A stretch of DNA of 64,000 nt. Origin: an uncultured Myxococcales bacterium. Lineage in GTDB: Bacteria; Myxococcota; Myxococcia; Myxococcales; Myxococcaceae. Within the stretch, counting starts at the first letter, position 1. The number at the start of each line of letters is the position of its first letter. Where the stretch lies: positions 186,001 through 250,000 of the forward strand of contig CALJKW010000051.1 in assembly GCA_937980205.1 (NCBI GenBank), in the 5' to 3' direction. The position numbers were made by a program, and so were the translations under genes. The notes under the pieces are model-generated. The model did not search any database and was not told where the DNA came from. It saw only the letters and a program-made list of their open reading frames with translations. Below are positions 42,998 to 50,836 of this stretch, in pieces.

Positions 42998-44286
42998 AGC
43001 GTTTCTCGAACTTCGGCGGCACGGTGGCAGGCGCGGCGCCCTTCGTCGGCGCGGTGATCAGCATCGGCTGGCTGGTGGTCTCGGCCGACGGCGGCGCGGG
43101 CTCGATGCTGCTCGCCATGGCGACGCACCCCATCGGAATGATCGCCATGATCCAGGCGGTCTACACGCTGATGCTGAGCCTGTTGTGGATGCGCTACCGG
43201 CCCTTCACGCCGCAGGCTCCGGTGTGGCCGAAGGTGACGGTCGTCATCCCCGCGTTCAACGAAGGCCGCATGGTCGGCCGCAGCATCCGCTCGGTGGCGA
43301 GCTGCGCCTACCCGCGCGAGAAGCTCGAGGTCATCGTCGTCGACGACGGCTCGCGCGACGACACGTTCTTCCACATGCAGCACCTGCGGCGCGAGTTCCC
43401 CGACCTGGTGCGGCTGGTGCGGTTCATCGGTAACCGCGGCAAGCGGTCGGCGCTGGTGGCGGGCTTTCGCGCGGCGACCGGCGACATCGTCGTCACCATC
43501 GACTCGGACAGCGAGATCAACCCGGACACGATTCACGAGATGGTGAAGCCGTTCCTCGCCGACCCGAAGATCGGCGGCGTGGCGGGGCGCGTCTCGGTGC
43601 TGAACGCCGAGAACGTCATCAGCCGCATGCTCGAGGTGCAGTTCGCGCTCGCCTTCGACTTCGGCCGCGCCGCGCAGTCGGTGTACCGCGCGGTCGCGTG
43701 CTGCCCGGGCGCGCTCTCGGCGTTCCGGCGGTCGATCATCCTGCCCTTCCTCGGCGAGTGGGAGAACCAGCGCTTCCTCGGCCGGCCCGTGAACCACGGC
43801 GAAGACCAGGCGCTCACCAACATCGTCCTCAAGCAGGGCTACGACACCGTCTACCAGCGCACCGCCGTCGTCCACACGCTGGTGCCGACGACGTACCAGC
43901 AGCTCTCGCGCATGTTCCTGCGGTGGGACCGCAGCTACATCGTCGAGGGCTTCTCGTTCGCGCGCTTCATGTTCACCCGGTACCGCGAGAACAACCGCCT
44001 GTTGCCCATCGTGAGCTTCTTCGTCTCGAACCTGCGGTTCGTGGTCGTCACCATCGCGCTGCTCGAGCTGCCGCGCGTGTTCGACAGCAGCTTCCAGGGG
44101 CTCGGCCGCACCGCCGTCGCGCTCGCGCTCGGCTCGATCTTCACCGCCGCCTACTACCTGCGCTTCGAGCGGAGCTTCCGCTGGCTCTACGGCGTGCTCT
44201 ACGCGGTCTTCGCGGTCGTGATGCTGCAGTGGATTCTGCCGTGGGCGCTCGTCACCGTGCGCGATGAGCGCTGGGGCACGCGGTAG
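42994..44286 (+). CDS. Membrane glycosyltransferase family 2 (cellulose/hyaluronan synthase-like)
   Basis: The protein is 430 residues from a GTG overlapping the previous stop, with a GGAGG upstream. Two N-terminal helices (GGTVAGAAPFVGAVISIGWL, PIGMIAMIQAVYTLMLSLLW) precede a GT-A domain: VTVVIPAFNEG, VVDDGSRDD, TIDSDSEI (DxD), NHGEDQALT (catalytic GED) and SRMFLRWDRS. Three more helices end the protein. Processive synthases carry QxxRW in the last motif; here the Gln position is Met (MFLRW), so processivity is uncertain. The enzyme should polymerise or add a sugar from a UDP-sugar at the inner membrane, probably exporting the product itself. Its link to the STAND-like NTPase is translational. 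Confidence 0.85.
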   Translation: MKRFSNFGGTVAGAAPFVGAVISIGWLVVSADGGAGSMLLAMATHPIGMIAMIQAVYTLMLSLLWMRYRPFTPQAPVWPKVTVVIPAFNEGRMVGRSIRSVASCAYPREKLEVIVVDDGSRDDTFFHMQHLRREFPDLVRLVRFIGNRGKRSALVAGFRAATGDIVVTIDSDSEINPDTIHEMVKPFLADPKIGGVAGRVSVLNAENVISRMLEVQFALAFDFGRAAQSVYRAVACCPGALSAFRRSIILPFLGEWENQRFLGRPVNHGEDQALTNIVLKQGYDTVYQRTAVVHTLVPTTYQQLSRMFLRWDRSYIVEGFSFARFMFTRYRENNRLLPIVSFFVSNLRFVVVTIALLELPRVFDSSFQGLGRTAVALALGSIFTAAYYLRFERSFRWLYGVLYAVFAVVMLQWILPWALVTVRDERWGTR

Positions 44287-44299
44287 CCCGCCGGGCGGT

Positions 44300-44983
44300 C
44301 TACAGCTCCAGCTCGGCCACCACCGGCAGGTGATCCGACGCCTGCCGCGCGGTCGGCGTGTCGAACGGCCCGTACTGCACCAGCGCGGTCGGCGGGTGCA
44401 CCCAGACGCGGTCGAGCGCGAGCATCGGCAGGAACGACGGCCACGTGCGCACGTACTTCGTCTGGCCGAAGCGGCGGTTCAGCCAGCGCAGCGGTCGGCC
44501 GGCGAGGAACCACTCGTTGAAGTCGCCCATCAGCACGGTGACCGAGCTCTCGTCCTCGGCGACGTGGTTGAGAATGAGCTTCACCTGGAAGCGCCGCTCG
44601 CCGGGCCTCAGGCCCAGGTGGGTCGCGACCACGCGCAGCGGCGGGCCTCCGGTCACGAGCCGCACGTCGACCGCGGTGCGGGGCTCGCGCTTCTCGAAGT
44701 CGAGGCAGATGCGGCACGCGCGCTCGATGGGCAGCCGGGTGAGCAGCACGTTGCCGTGGCGCACGCCATCGGGGCGCAAGATGGGCGCCGCGAACAGCTC
44801 GTAGCCGGGCACCGCGTCGAGCAGCTCCTTCGGCTCGTCGCAGCCGGCGTCGAAGTCGACCTCCTGCAGCGCGACGACGTGCGCCTGAAGCTCGTTCACG
44901 ATTCGCGCGACGCGGCTCACGTCACGGACCCCGTCGGTGCCTACGAAGCGGTGAACGTTCCAGGAGGCGACGACCAGCTTCAC
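44300..44983 (-). CDS. Endonuclease/exonuclease/phosphatase (EEP) family phosphodiesterase
   Basis: The protein is 227 residues from a GTG overlapping the previous stop (GTGA). EEP motifs are in order: VASWNVHRFVG, ALQEVDFD (catalytic Glu), ATHLGLRPGERRFQ, MGDFNEWF (metal-binding Asp-Asn) and SDHLPVVAELEL (terminal Asp-His). The fold hydrolyses phosphodiesters with Mg2+; substrates range from DNA to lipids. No signal peptide is visible. It forms an operon with a VTT/DedA protein and a phospholipase D, so a phospholipid head-group substrate is more likely than DNA. Confidence 0.85.
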   Translation of the reverse strand: MKLVVASWNVHRFVGTDGVRDVSRVARIVNELQAHVVALQEVDFDAGCDEPKELLDAVPGYELFAAPILRPDGVRHGNVLLTRLPIERACRICLDFEKREPRTAVDVRLVTGGPPLRVVATHLGLRPGERRFQVKLILNHVAEDESSVTVLMGDFNEWFLAGRPLRWLNRRFGQTKYVRTWPSFLPMLALDRVWVHPPTALVQYGPFDTPTARQASDHLPVVAELEL

Positions 44984-45660
44984 GCCTCGACGCGCTCCCG
45001 TTGACCGCGGGCCGCCCAGCGCTTGATGAGCAGCCCGAGGCCCACCGCCGCCAGCAGCACGAGCACCATGGCGACGAGGTGCAGCGGGCTGGGCTGCTTC
45101 ACCACCTTCGGCAGCAGCGCGAAGAACGCGACGCCGGGCAACAGGCCGAGCGCGGTGCCGAGCATGAATCCGCCGAACGGCACGCGCAGCGCGCCGGCGA
45201 GCAGGTTCACCGCGGTGAAGTTGCCGATGGGCAACAGGTGCAGCACGAGCGAGGTGCGGAACGGCGCCTTGCGCAGCCGCGAGACGACCTTCTCGACGCG
45301 CGGACCTTCGAACAGGTCGACGATGGACGAGCCGAACACCAGGCCGGCGCCGTAGGTGAAGACGGCGCCGAGCAGGCCGCCGGTCATCGCCCACAAGAAG
45401 CCGCGCAGCGGGTCGAACGAGAGCGTGACGCCGGCGATGAGCGCGTTCACCGGCACGAAGAGCAGCGAGCCGAGGGAGAAGCCGAGCGGCACGAGCGCCC
45501 AGCCGAACGGGCGCTCGGCGATGCCGTTGATGGCGCGCGCGACTTCCTGGGGAGAGTCGTACGACCCCAGGTCCGCCACGAACCACACCGAGACGATGGC
45601 GGCGATGGGGATGAGGACCGTCGCCGCCTTCCACAGCCGCTTCTTCTTCTGGGCTTCCAC
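44980..45660 (-). CDS. VTT/TVP38 (DedA-like, SNARE-associated) membrane protein
   Basis: The protein is 226 residues. I chose the GTG at 45660, preceded by AAGGA, although a CTG overlapping the upstream stop is possible. After a Lys-rich N-terminus come five hydrophobic segments with two re-entrant-like GS/GG-rich loops: GFSLGSLLFVPVNALIAG and GLLGAVFTYGAGLVFG, then SLVLHLLPIGNFTAVNLLAG and ALGLLPGVAFFALL. The F/LxxxR...PxGNF...NxxAG pattern is the VTT domain, to which lipid scramblase activity has been ascribed. It lies between phospholipase D and EEP genes and would move lipid between leaflets for them. Confidence 0.85.
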   Translation of the reverse strand: MEAQKKKRLWKAATVLIPIAAIVSVWFVADLGSYDSPQEVARAINGIAERPFGWALVPLGFSLGSLLFVPVNALIAGVTLSFDPLRGFLWAMTGGLLGAVFTYGAGLVFGSSIVDLFEGPRVEKVVSRLRKAPFRTSLVLHLLPIGNFTAVNLLAGALRVPFGGFMLGTALGLLPGVAFFALLPKVVKQPSPLHLVAMVLVLLAAVGLGLLIKRWAARGQRERVEA

Positions 45661-45671
45661 GTCGTCCTTCT

Positions 45672-47195
45672 TCAGGGAATCGAGGTTACGTCGCGGCCCG
45701 CGGACCAGAGCTTCTTCCAGTCGCGCGAGAGCGCGTTGAACAGGCCGGTGTCGAGCTCCTCGACGTGATCGGGGTCGAACGGCAGCTTGTCCGGGTCGAT
45801 GAGCGCGAGCGCGGTTCGCTCGCCTTCGGTGGGAGACGGGTGAACGCGCAGGCGGCAGCCGTCTCCGGTGGGGCCCTCGAGCCGCGAGATCTGCTCGATC
45901 ATCGAGGCCTCGGCGGTGAACGCGTGGCCGCCGGTGTGCTCGGACAGCAGGGAGAGGCGGATGTCGCGGATGGCGGCGATGAGCGCGTGGTCGGAGCCTT
46001 CGGCCTCGACGCTCACGTTGAGCTCGGTGTCGACGCCCATGCTGCGGTTGGTGAGGTTCGCCGAGCCGATGGTGAGGAAGCGGTCGTCGACGATCATCAG
46101 CTTCGAGTGAATGTACGTGCCGCGCTCGGGGCGCTCGTCGTCGGTCTTGCAGTACGGGAGCGTGAAATAGAGCCCGACCCGGTGGCCGGTCTCGGCGGCC
46201 GCCTCGCGCAGGCGCTGAAGGTTCTGCGCCTGGTTCAAGCCGAGCGCGGCCTGCTCTTTGAGCGTCTCGCCGCGCATGTTGAGCACGCAGACGAGCTCGA
46301 GCTTGGGCTGGTCGGCCTCGCGCATGCGCGTGATGAGCGCCTCGGTGATGAGGCGCGACGAGAGGTACTGGGTCTCGACGTAGATGTGCTTCTGGGCCTT
46401 CGCGATGGCCGAGAGGTGGAGTTGCTTGATCTCGAGCACGGGGCGCTGGCACTCCGGGACGCCGTAGGGGTCGGTGCGGTGCAGCGCGATCTCGTTCGCC
46501 GGCAGCGGGTGGAAGCGCGCGGGGCGGTAGGTCGAGGTGGCGGGCGCGCGCGCGAGCACGCGCTCGAGCGACTCGCCGCCCGAGAGCTCCCACCGCTTCG
46601 CGAAGAGGTCCTGCAGCGTGCGCGCGAGCTCGGCGCTCTTCGCGTAGAGCTGAATGTCGTGGAAGGGCTGGTGCGGCTCTCCGCGGCTCATGCGCAGCGG
46701 GCTGTCGAAGCAGTGCGAGGGGTTGTCCCAGCGGTGGTCGCAGACGTCGAGGCCGCCGGTGAAGACGATCTCGTCGTCGATGACGACGAACTTCTGGTGC
46801 TGGGTCGCGAGCTCGACGTGGTGCGAGTCGAAGCGGAAGGAGAGCCGGTCGTGCGACGTCCACTCGAAGGTGAACTCCTGCATCCACTCGCGCTCGGGCG
46901 CGAAGACGACGTTGAAGTCCCACGCGAGGATGTAGATGTGCAGATCGGGTCGCGTCTCGCAGAGGTGGTTCAAGAAGCGCACGAGGCTGACCGGGGTCTT
47001 CGCCGCTTCGGCCTCTTCGCCGCGGATCAGCTCGACGTCGCTGTCGAACTGCCAGCCGGTGAAGAGGATCTGCTTCTTCGCGGTGAGCGCCGCCCGGTAC
47101 AGCTCGCGGTAGTAGTCCTCTGCGTCGACGATGAGCCCGAGCTCGTCGACCCGGTGCCTGCGCCAGATGTGCTGCGGTTCGAGGATGCGGACCAT
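45672..47195 (-). CDS. Phospholipase D superfamily protein (cardiolipin synthase-like)
   Basis: The protein is 507 residues from ATG 47195. Two complete HKD motifs form one active site: HQKFVVIDD (His133, followed by GGLDVCDHRWDN) and HSKLMIVDD (His363, followed by GSANLTNRS). An HExD-like acidic tail of eukaryotic PLD is absent. There is no transmembrane helix or signal peptide, so it is soluble or peripheral at the inner membrane. Likely reactions are hydrolysis or transphosphatidylation of phospholipids. In other bacteria PLD domains are found fused to VTT domains; here PLD, VTT and EEP are separate coupled genes. A palindrome (47247-47261) and a TAGAAA box precede it. Confidence 0.87.
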   Translation of the reverse strand: MVRILEPQHIWRRHRVDELGLIVDAEDYYRELYRAALTAKKQILFTGWQFDSDVELIRGEEAEAAKTPVSLVRFLNHLCETRPDLHIYILAWDFNVVFAPEREWMQEFTFEWTSHDRLSFRFDSHHVELATQHQKFVVIDDEIVFTGGLDVCDHRWDNPSHCFDSPLRMSRGEPHQPFHDIQLYAKSAELARTLQDLFAKRWELSGGESLERVLARAPATSTYRPARFHPLPANEIALHRTDPYGVPECQRPVLEIKQLHLSAIAKAQKHIYVETQYLSSRLITEALITRMREADQPKLELVCVLNMRGETLKEQAALGLNQAQNLQRLREAAAETGHRVGLYFTLPYCKTDDERPERGTYIHSKLMIVDDRFLTIGSANLTNRSMGVDTELNVSVEAEGSDHALIAAIRDIRLSLLSEHTGGHAFTAEASMIEQISRLEGPTGDGCRLRVHPSPTEGERTALALIDPDKLPFDPDHVEELDTGLFNALSRDWKKLWSAGRDVTSIP

Positions 47196-47205
47196 GCCGC
47201 TGTGT

Positions 47206-47211
47206 TTTCTA
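47206..47211 (-). promoter_or_regulatory. TAGAAA -10-like box 10 nt before start codon
   Basis: On the minus strand TAGAAA is followed by ACACAGCGGC and the ATG at 47195, with no Shine-Dalgarno sequence. The palindrome at 47247-47261 lies 35 bp upstream, where a regulator would contact or block the -35 region. Confidence 0.35.
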
Positions 47212-47246
47212 GCCACCGCGGCGGCACCGCGCTCCGTGCGCAGATT

Positions 47247-47261
47247 GGTAACGGCGTTACC
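47247..47261. promoter_or_regulatory. 15-bp palindrome upstream of the phospholipase D operon
   Basis: GGTAACG-G-CGTTACC is a perfect dyad with a single central base, 52 bp before the phospholipase D ATG; it overlaps the last codons of the upstream lipoprotein gene. The form is like TetR-type operators. No TetR gene is in the window, so the regulator is unknown. Confidence 0.4.
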
Positions 47262-49454
47262 GCCCGGGAATCTTCGAGACGATCTGCCCGAAATCACCGA
47301 CGAGCCAGACGCCGCCGCCGTCGGCCTGCGACCAGACGCCGCGAAGGTTTCCTCCGGCGGGAGTCACCACGCGCTCCCAGCCGTTCTCGGCGCCGAGCAG
47401 CACCGTACCGTCCTGCCCCGTGACCCACACGCGGTCGCCTTCGGTGAACACGGCGTGGAGCTCGATGGGGCCCTGGCCCGCGTCGACGAAGCGCCACGTG
47501 CTGCCCTCGAGGTGGAACAGCGCCCCGTTCCGGCCGACGGTCCACAGGTCCGTGCCGCCGTCGGGCAGCGCCGCGCCGTGAAGCGCCGACAGCGACGCGT
47601 TCGGAATCGTCTGCGACGTCCAGCCCGCGTCGGGCAGCGAGCGCGCGACGACGCGGCCTGCCTGTGTCACGCCGGTGAGCGGCCACACCGGCGAGCCCCA
47701 CAGCCCGCGCACCGGAGCCAGGTCGGGCGCCAGGTCCAGCACCGAGGTCAGCGGCCCGAGGTCGCGCGACGTCCACACGTGGCCTTCACCGCCCACGAAG
47801 ACCTCGCCCGGCGAGAGGCCCCAGATGCCGTAGACGAACGGCATCGCTCCGGGGAGGTCGGACCACAGGCCCCCGTCGTAGCGCGACACGCGCCCGCCCA
47901 CGCCGTCGCCGCTCGTCATCCACACGTCGTTCGGCGCCGAGGACCACACGCCGTACGACTGCTGCGCGCCGCCGGTGAAGGCCAGGTCCGACCACGTTCC
48001 GGCGGCGGTGCGGCGGCTCGCCGTGCCGAAGCCCATCGGTGCCCAGAGCGCGCTCGGCTCGCCGGGCGAGAAGATGGCCTGGTAGTGGTGCACCGGCGCG
48101 TCGAGCGTGCGCTGCGAGTCGACCGAGAGCGCTCCGGCGAGCGAGAGCTGCGCGAGGAAGCCGTGGTCGCCGGCGAGGTTCGCAAGGCCCGGTCGCACGG
48201 CCGTGCAGGTGTTGGTGCGCTGGCCGGGCATGGTGATGCCGTTGCCGGGGTGGCGGTGCACGCGCGGCACGCCGTTCTCGTCGGTCGCCATGAACACGTC
48301 GGCCTCGGAGGTGCCGCAGATGCTGCTGCACGTCTCGTCGACGTTCGTTCCGCCGTCGACGTACAGCGACCAGCCGGTCGCCTGCGCCGCGCGCCGCAAG
48401 ATTCCCGGGAACCTGCCGCACGCGTACGCCGAGTCGCCGATGCGCTCGAGCGCCGTCACCGAGCCGTTCGCGAACGGCCAGGCGGTGCCGCCGATGACGA
48501 AGAGCCCTTTGACGCCCGGGTCCCAGCTGAACGCGCCGGCGGTGTCCGTGGCCACCCACGCCTCGTCACCCACCTGCGCGACCTGGAAGTACGTGGGAGG
48601 CGAGGGCAGCACCGGCATCGAGGGCACGGAGCTCCACTGCTGCTGTCGCCGCAGCAGCGCGCGCTGTGAGACGCCGACGGCGAGCACGGTGTCGTCGCCC
48701 ATCGCGAGCACGGCCCGCAGGTCCTCGGTGCAGCCGCCCGGCGCGGGCTCGACCGTCCACCGCGCGCCGTCGAAGCGGAGCAGCGTGCACCGCGCGCCCA
48801 CCGCGTAGAGCTCGTTCGGCGCGCGGCCGTGGATGCCGTACAGCGGCTGCGTGGTGCCGGAGGAGTAGCCGACCCAGCCTCCGCCTTCGCTGTGCAGGAT
48901 GGTCCCGTGGTCGCCGACGAGCCAGACGTCGTCTTCCGAGAACGCGATGGAGTCGTGCAGCGTGTGCCCCTGCGGCAGCGGGCTCTCCCAGCAGAAGCCG
49001 TTCTCGCAGACGCGCGGGCGGCTGCAGAGGCCGGGCGTCGCGCCGCCGCCGCCGCAGACGGTGCCCGGCTGGCACGGGCGGCCGCACGGGCCGGCGTCGG
49101 GCGAGCTGCCCCCGCCGGTTCCGCCGCCGCTGCCCGCGGCGCCGCCGCCGGTCGAGCCTCCGCCGGCGCTGCCGCCTCCGGTGGAGCCCGCGTCGTCGGG
49201 GTGGCAGAGGTCGTCGGCGCCGCAGGTGAAGCCGGGGCGGCAGGTGCCGTCGCTCTCGCACCGGAAGAGGCGGCTGTCGTCGGGAGGGCCGACGAAGGAG
49301 CAGGCGCTCGTCAGAAGGAGAAGCAGCCACCGTTCGCCCTGAGCGGAGCAGCCCGAAGGGCTGCGAAGTCGAAGGGGGCGCGAAGCCGACGCGGGGCCCG
49401 CTTCGACTGCCGCGCCTGCGGCGCGTCCGCTCAGCGTGAACGGCGGTCGGCCAT
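47257..49454 (-). CDS. Lipoprotein with beta-propeller-like repeats; 5' end split by a REP-like element
   Basis: The body (47257-49326) is intact for ~690 codons: a lipobox (LLTSAC), a Cys-containing segment, a Gly/Ser linker, then beta repeats with WxVG.[DN]G.[IV]L-type strands (DDVWLVGDHGTILHS, DLWTVGRNGALFHLEG, RVWVTGQDGTVLLG). These recur about nine times, as in propellers. The signal peptide has no start codon: its Trp-Leu5-Thr-Ser-Ala-Cys is preceded by a 113-bp palindromic element. Removing 49331-49443 joins ATG-GCC-GAC to CGG-TGG-CTG, restoring the perfect start MADRWLLLLLTSAC. With the element, the ATG at 49454 meets a stop after seven codons. An in-frame GTG at 49503 would give a leader of ~58 residues. 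Expression is therefore doubtful. Confidence 0.6.
49331..49443. repeat. REP/BIME-like palindromic element inserted at a gene start
   Basis: Two related units lie in inverted orientation. The left unit begins CGTTCGCCCTGAGCGGA and runs through an inner stem (GCAGCCC...GGGCTGC) to GTCGAAGGGG. The right unit, on the other strand, begins CCGTTCACGCTGAGCGGA, with inner stem CGCGCC...GGCGCG, and runs to GTCGAAGCGGG. Termini are therefore inverted repeats. It interrupts the lipoprotein gene between its second and fourth codons. A 14-nt match (CCGTTCACGCTGAG) occurs at 297-310. It has no coding capacity, consistent with a non-autonomous element moved by a REP-associated (TnpA-REP) transposase encoded elsewhere. 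Confidence 0.7.
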
Positions 49455-49499
49455 GCGGGGCACTCTGATCGACCCTCTCAGCGTCGACGGCGTCGTTCG

Positions 49500-50297
49500 T
49501 CACCACGCGATCGCTCCGACGGCGCCGAGCGCGATCGCCGCGCTCCCCGTCGCGACCGTCGCGGTCAACAGCCCGTTGGTGCGATTCGTCCACGCGACGG
49601 CGCCGTCGTACGAGCTCGCCCACGCGCCACCCTCGACGCGCGTGCGCTGCGCATTGGCGTCCGCGGCGAGCAGCCCCAGGACGATGGCGGCGACCGCGCA
49701 CGCGCCCGCGCCGGCCACCAGCGAGATGCCGGCGACGTGCCGCTCTTCCGCCTGCGCCGGCGGCAGCGGCACCGGCTTCACCGCGGGCGGCTCCTGCGCC
49801 CTCGGTGTCAGCACGACCGGCTTCTCCGGGGTGGGCGCGGGCGCCTTCAGCCCGAGCGCCTCCTTCAGCCGTCCCACGAACGGGGCCAGCCGCTCGGCCT
49901 CGAGCCGCGTCGTCCCCACGAGCAGGAGCGAGTCGGTCGCGAGCACGGCGCCGTCGTCGAGCCGCAGCGCCTCCACTCCGACGCCGAGGTCGGCGCCCAG
50001 CCTCGCGAGGGACACCGTCACCAGCACCTTCACGTCGAGCTGCCGCGCGAGCTCGAGCTCGCACGCCTTCTTCCCCTGGCAGATGGCTGCGTCCTTCGTG
50101 CCGAGCTGGGTGAGCTTCGCCGCCGCGGCCTGCGCCGACATCGCGACGGGCACGTTCGCCTCGGCGAGCAGCGCGCCGACGCGCGACGCCATCGCGAGCC
50201 CCTCGGCCGCAGTCGCGCCGGTGCGCCGGGTGTTCGCCACGGTCAGCGGTGTCTGCGCAGCCTGCGCGACGACCACCGCGAGCAGCAGCGAGGTCAT
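49500..50297 (-). CDS. Exported membrane protein, function unknown
   Basis: The protein is 265 residues; the ATG overlaps the stop of the GGDEF gene (ATGA). A signal peptide (MTSLLLAVVVAQAAQ) precedes an alpha/beta domain (~residues 20-150; VGALLAEANVPVAMSAQAAA, VLVTVSLARLGADLGVGVEAL) resembling a regulator- or ABC-type periplasmic fold with a Cys pair (ICQGKKACELE). A Pro-rich linker is followed by two hydrophobic helices (ISLVAGAGACAVAAIVLGLL, LLTATVATGSAAIALGAVGAIA). It is probably an inner-membrane protein with a periplasmic domain. Being co-translated with a diguanylate cyclase suggests a sensory or c-di-GMP-linked role (inference). Confidence 0.6.
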   Translation of the reverse strand: MTSLLLAVVVAQAAQTPLTVANTRRTGATAAEGLAMASRVGALLAEANVPVAMSAQAAAAKLTQLGTKDAAICQGKKACELELARQLDVKVLVTVSLARLGADLGVGVEALRLDDGAVLATDSLLLVGTTRLEAERLAPFVGRLKEALGLKAPAPTPEKPVVLTPRAQEPPAVKPVPLPPAQAEERHVAGISLVAGAGACAVAAIVLGLLAADANAQRTRVEGGAWASSYDGAVAWTNRTNGLLTATVATGSAAIALGAVGAIAW

Positions 50298-50791
50298 CGC
50301 ATCGCGACGGCGTCTCGGCCCTGCTGCTTCGCTCTCGTACAGGCCTCTTCACCGGCGTCGAGCAGGTTGCCGGGAAGCTCCTTCGGGCGCAGCGCGACGA
50401 CGCCGGCGGACACGGTGAGGCGGAAGTCTCCGAACGCCGAAGAGTGCAGCTCGCGCGAGACCGCCTGGCGCAGCCGCTGGGCGAGCCGCATCGCGTGCTC
50501 GACGGGGACGCGCAGCGCCACCGCGAACTCGTCGCCGCCGACGCGGCCGATGGGGCCCAGGCCGTCGAGCGTCTGCGAGATCATCGAGGCGACCCACGCC
50601 AGCGCCGCGTCGACGCGGTCTTTGCCGTGCGAGTCGTTGAGCTCCTGGCAGTCGTCGACGTCGAAGTAGATGAGCGACATCTGCCCGCCGCCCTTGCGCG
50701 TGTGGCTCACCATCTGGGTGAGCAGCTTCTCGAAGTGCGCGCGCTTGAAGGCACCGGTCAACAGATCGATGTGCGGAGCGAAGTCGGTCAT
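50294..50791 (-). CDS. Stand-alone GGDEF domain protein (diguanylate cyclase)
   Basis: The protein is 165 residues, almost only the GGDEF domain. Active-site motifs are kept: the metal-binding YFDVDD (Asp44-Asp47 region) and RVGGDEF (GGDEF at 85-89). It should condense two GTP into c-di-GMP. No RxxD inhibitory site precedes the motif, so product inhibition is unlikely. The GDxVL helix start reads KDRVDAAL, a mild deviation. No sensor domain is present. The N-terminal segment DLLTGAFKRAHFEKLL is the canonical D-L/x-T-G/x...R entry of the domain. Stop and start of the next gene overlap. A PilZ receptor gene lies 1.1 kb upstream on the same strand. Confidence 0.88.
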   Translation of the reverse strand: MTDFAPHIDLLTGAFKRAHFEKLLTQMVSHTRKGGGQMSLIYFDVDDCQELNDSHGKDRVDAALAWVASMISQTLDGLGPIGRVGGDEFAVALRVPVEHAMRLAQRLRQAVSRELHSSAFGDFRLTVSAGVVALRPKELPGNLLDAGEEACTRAKQQGRDAVAMR

Positions 50792-50836
50792 TGGCTGTCG
50801 AGGGAACCAGTCCCCTGTCTCGTACGGTCTTACGGG

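Noticed and set aside
44286..44296. GCCCGCCGGGC palindrome between convergent genes as a terminator
   Set aside because: With a single central base it cannot form a stable RNA hairpin and is too short to claim as an operator.
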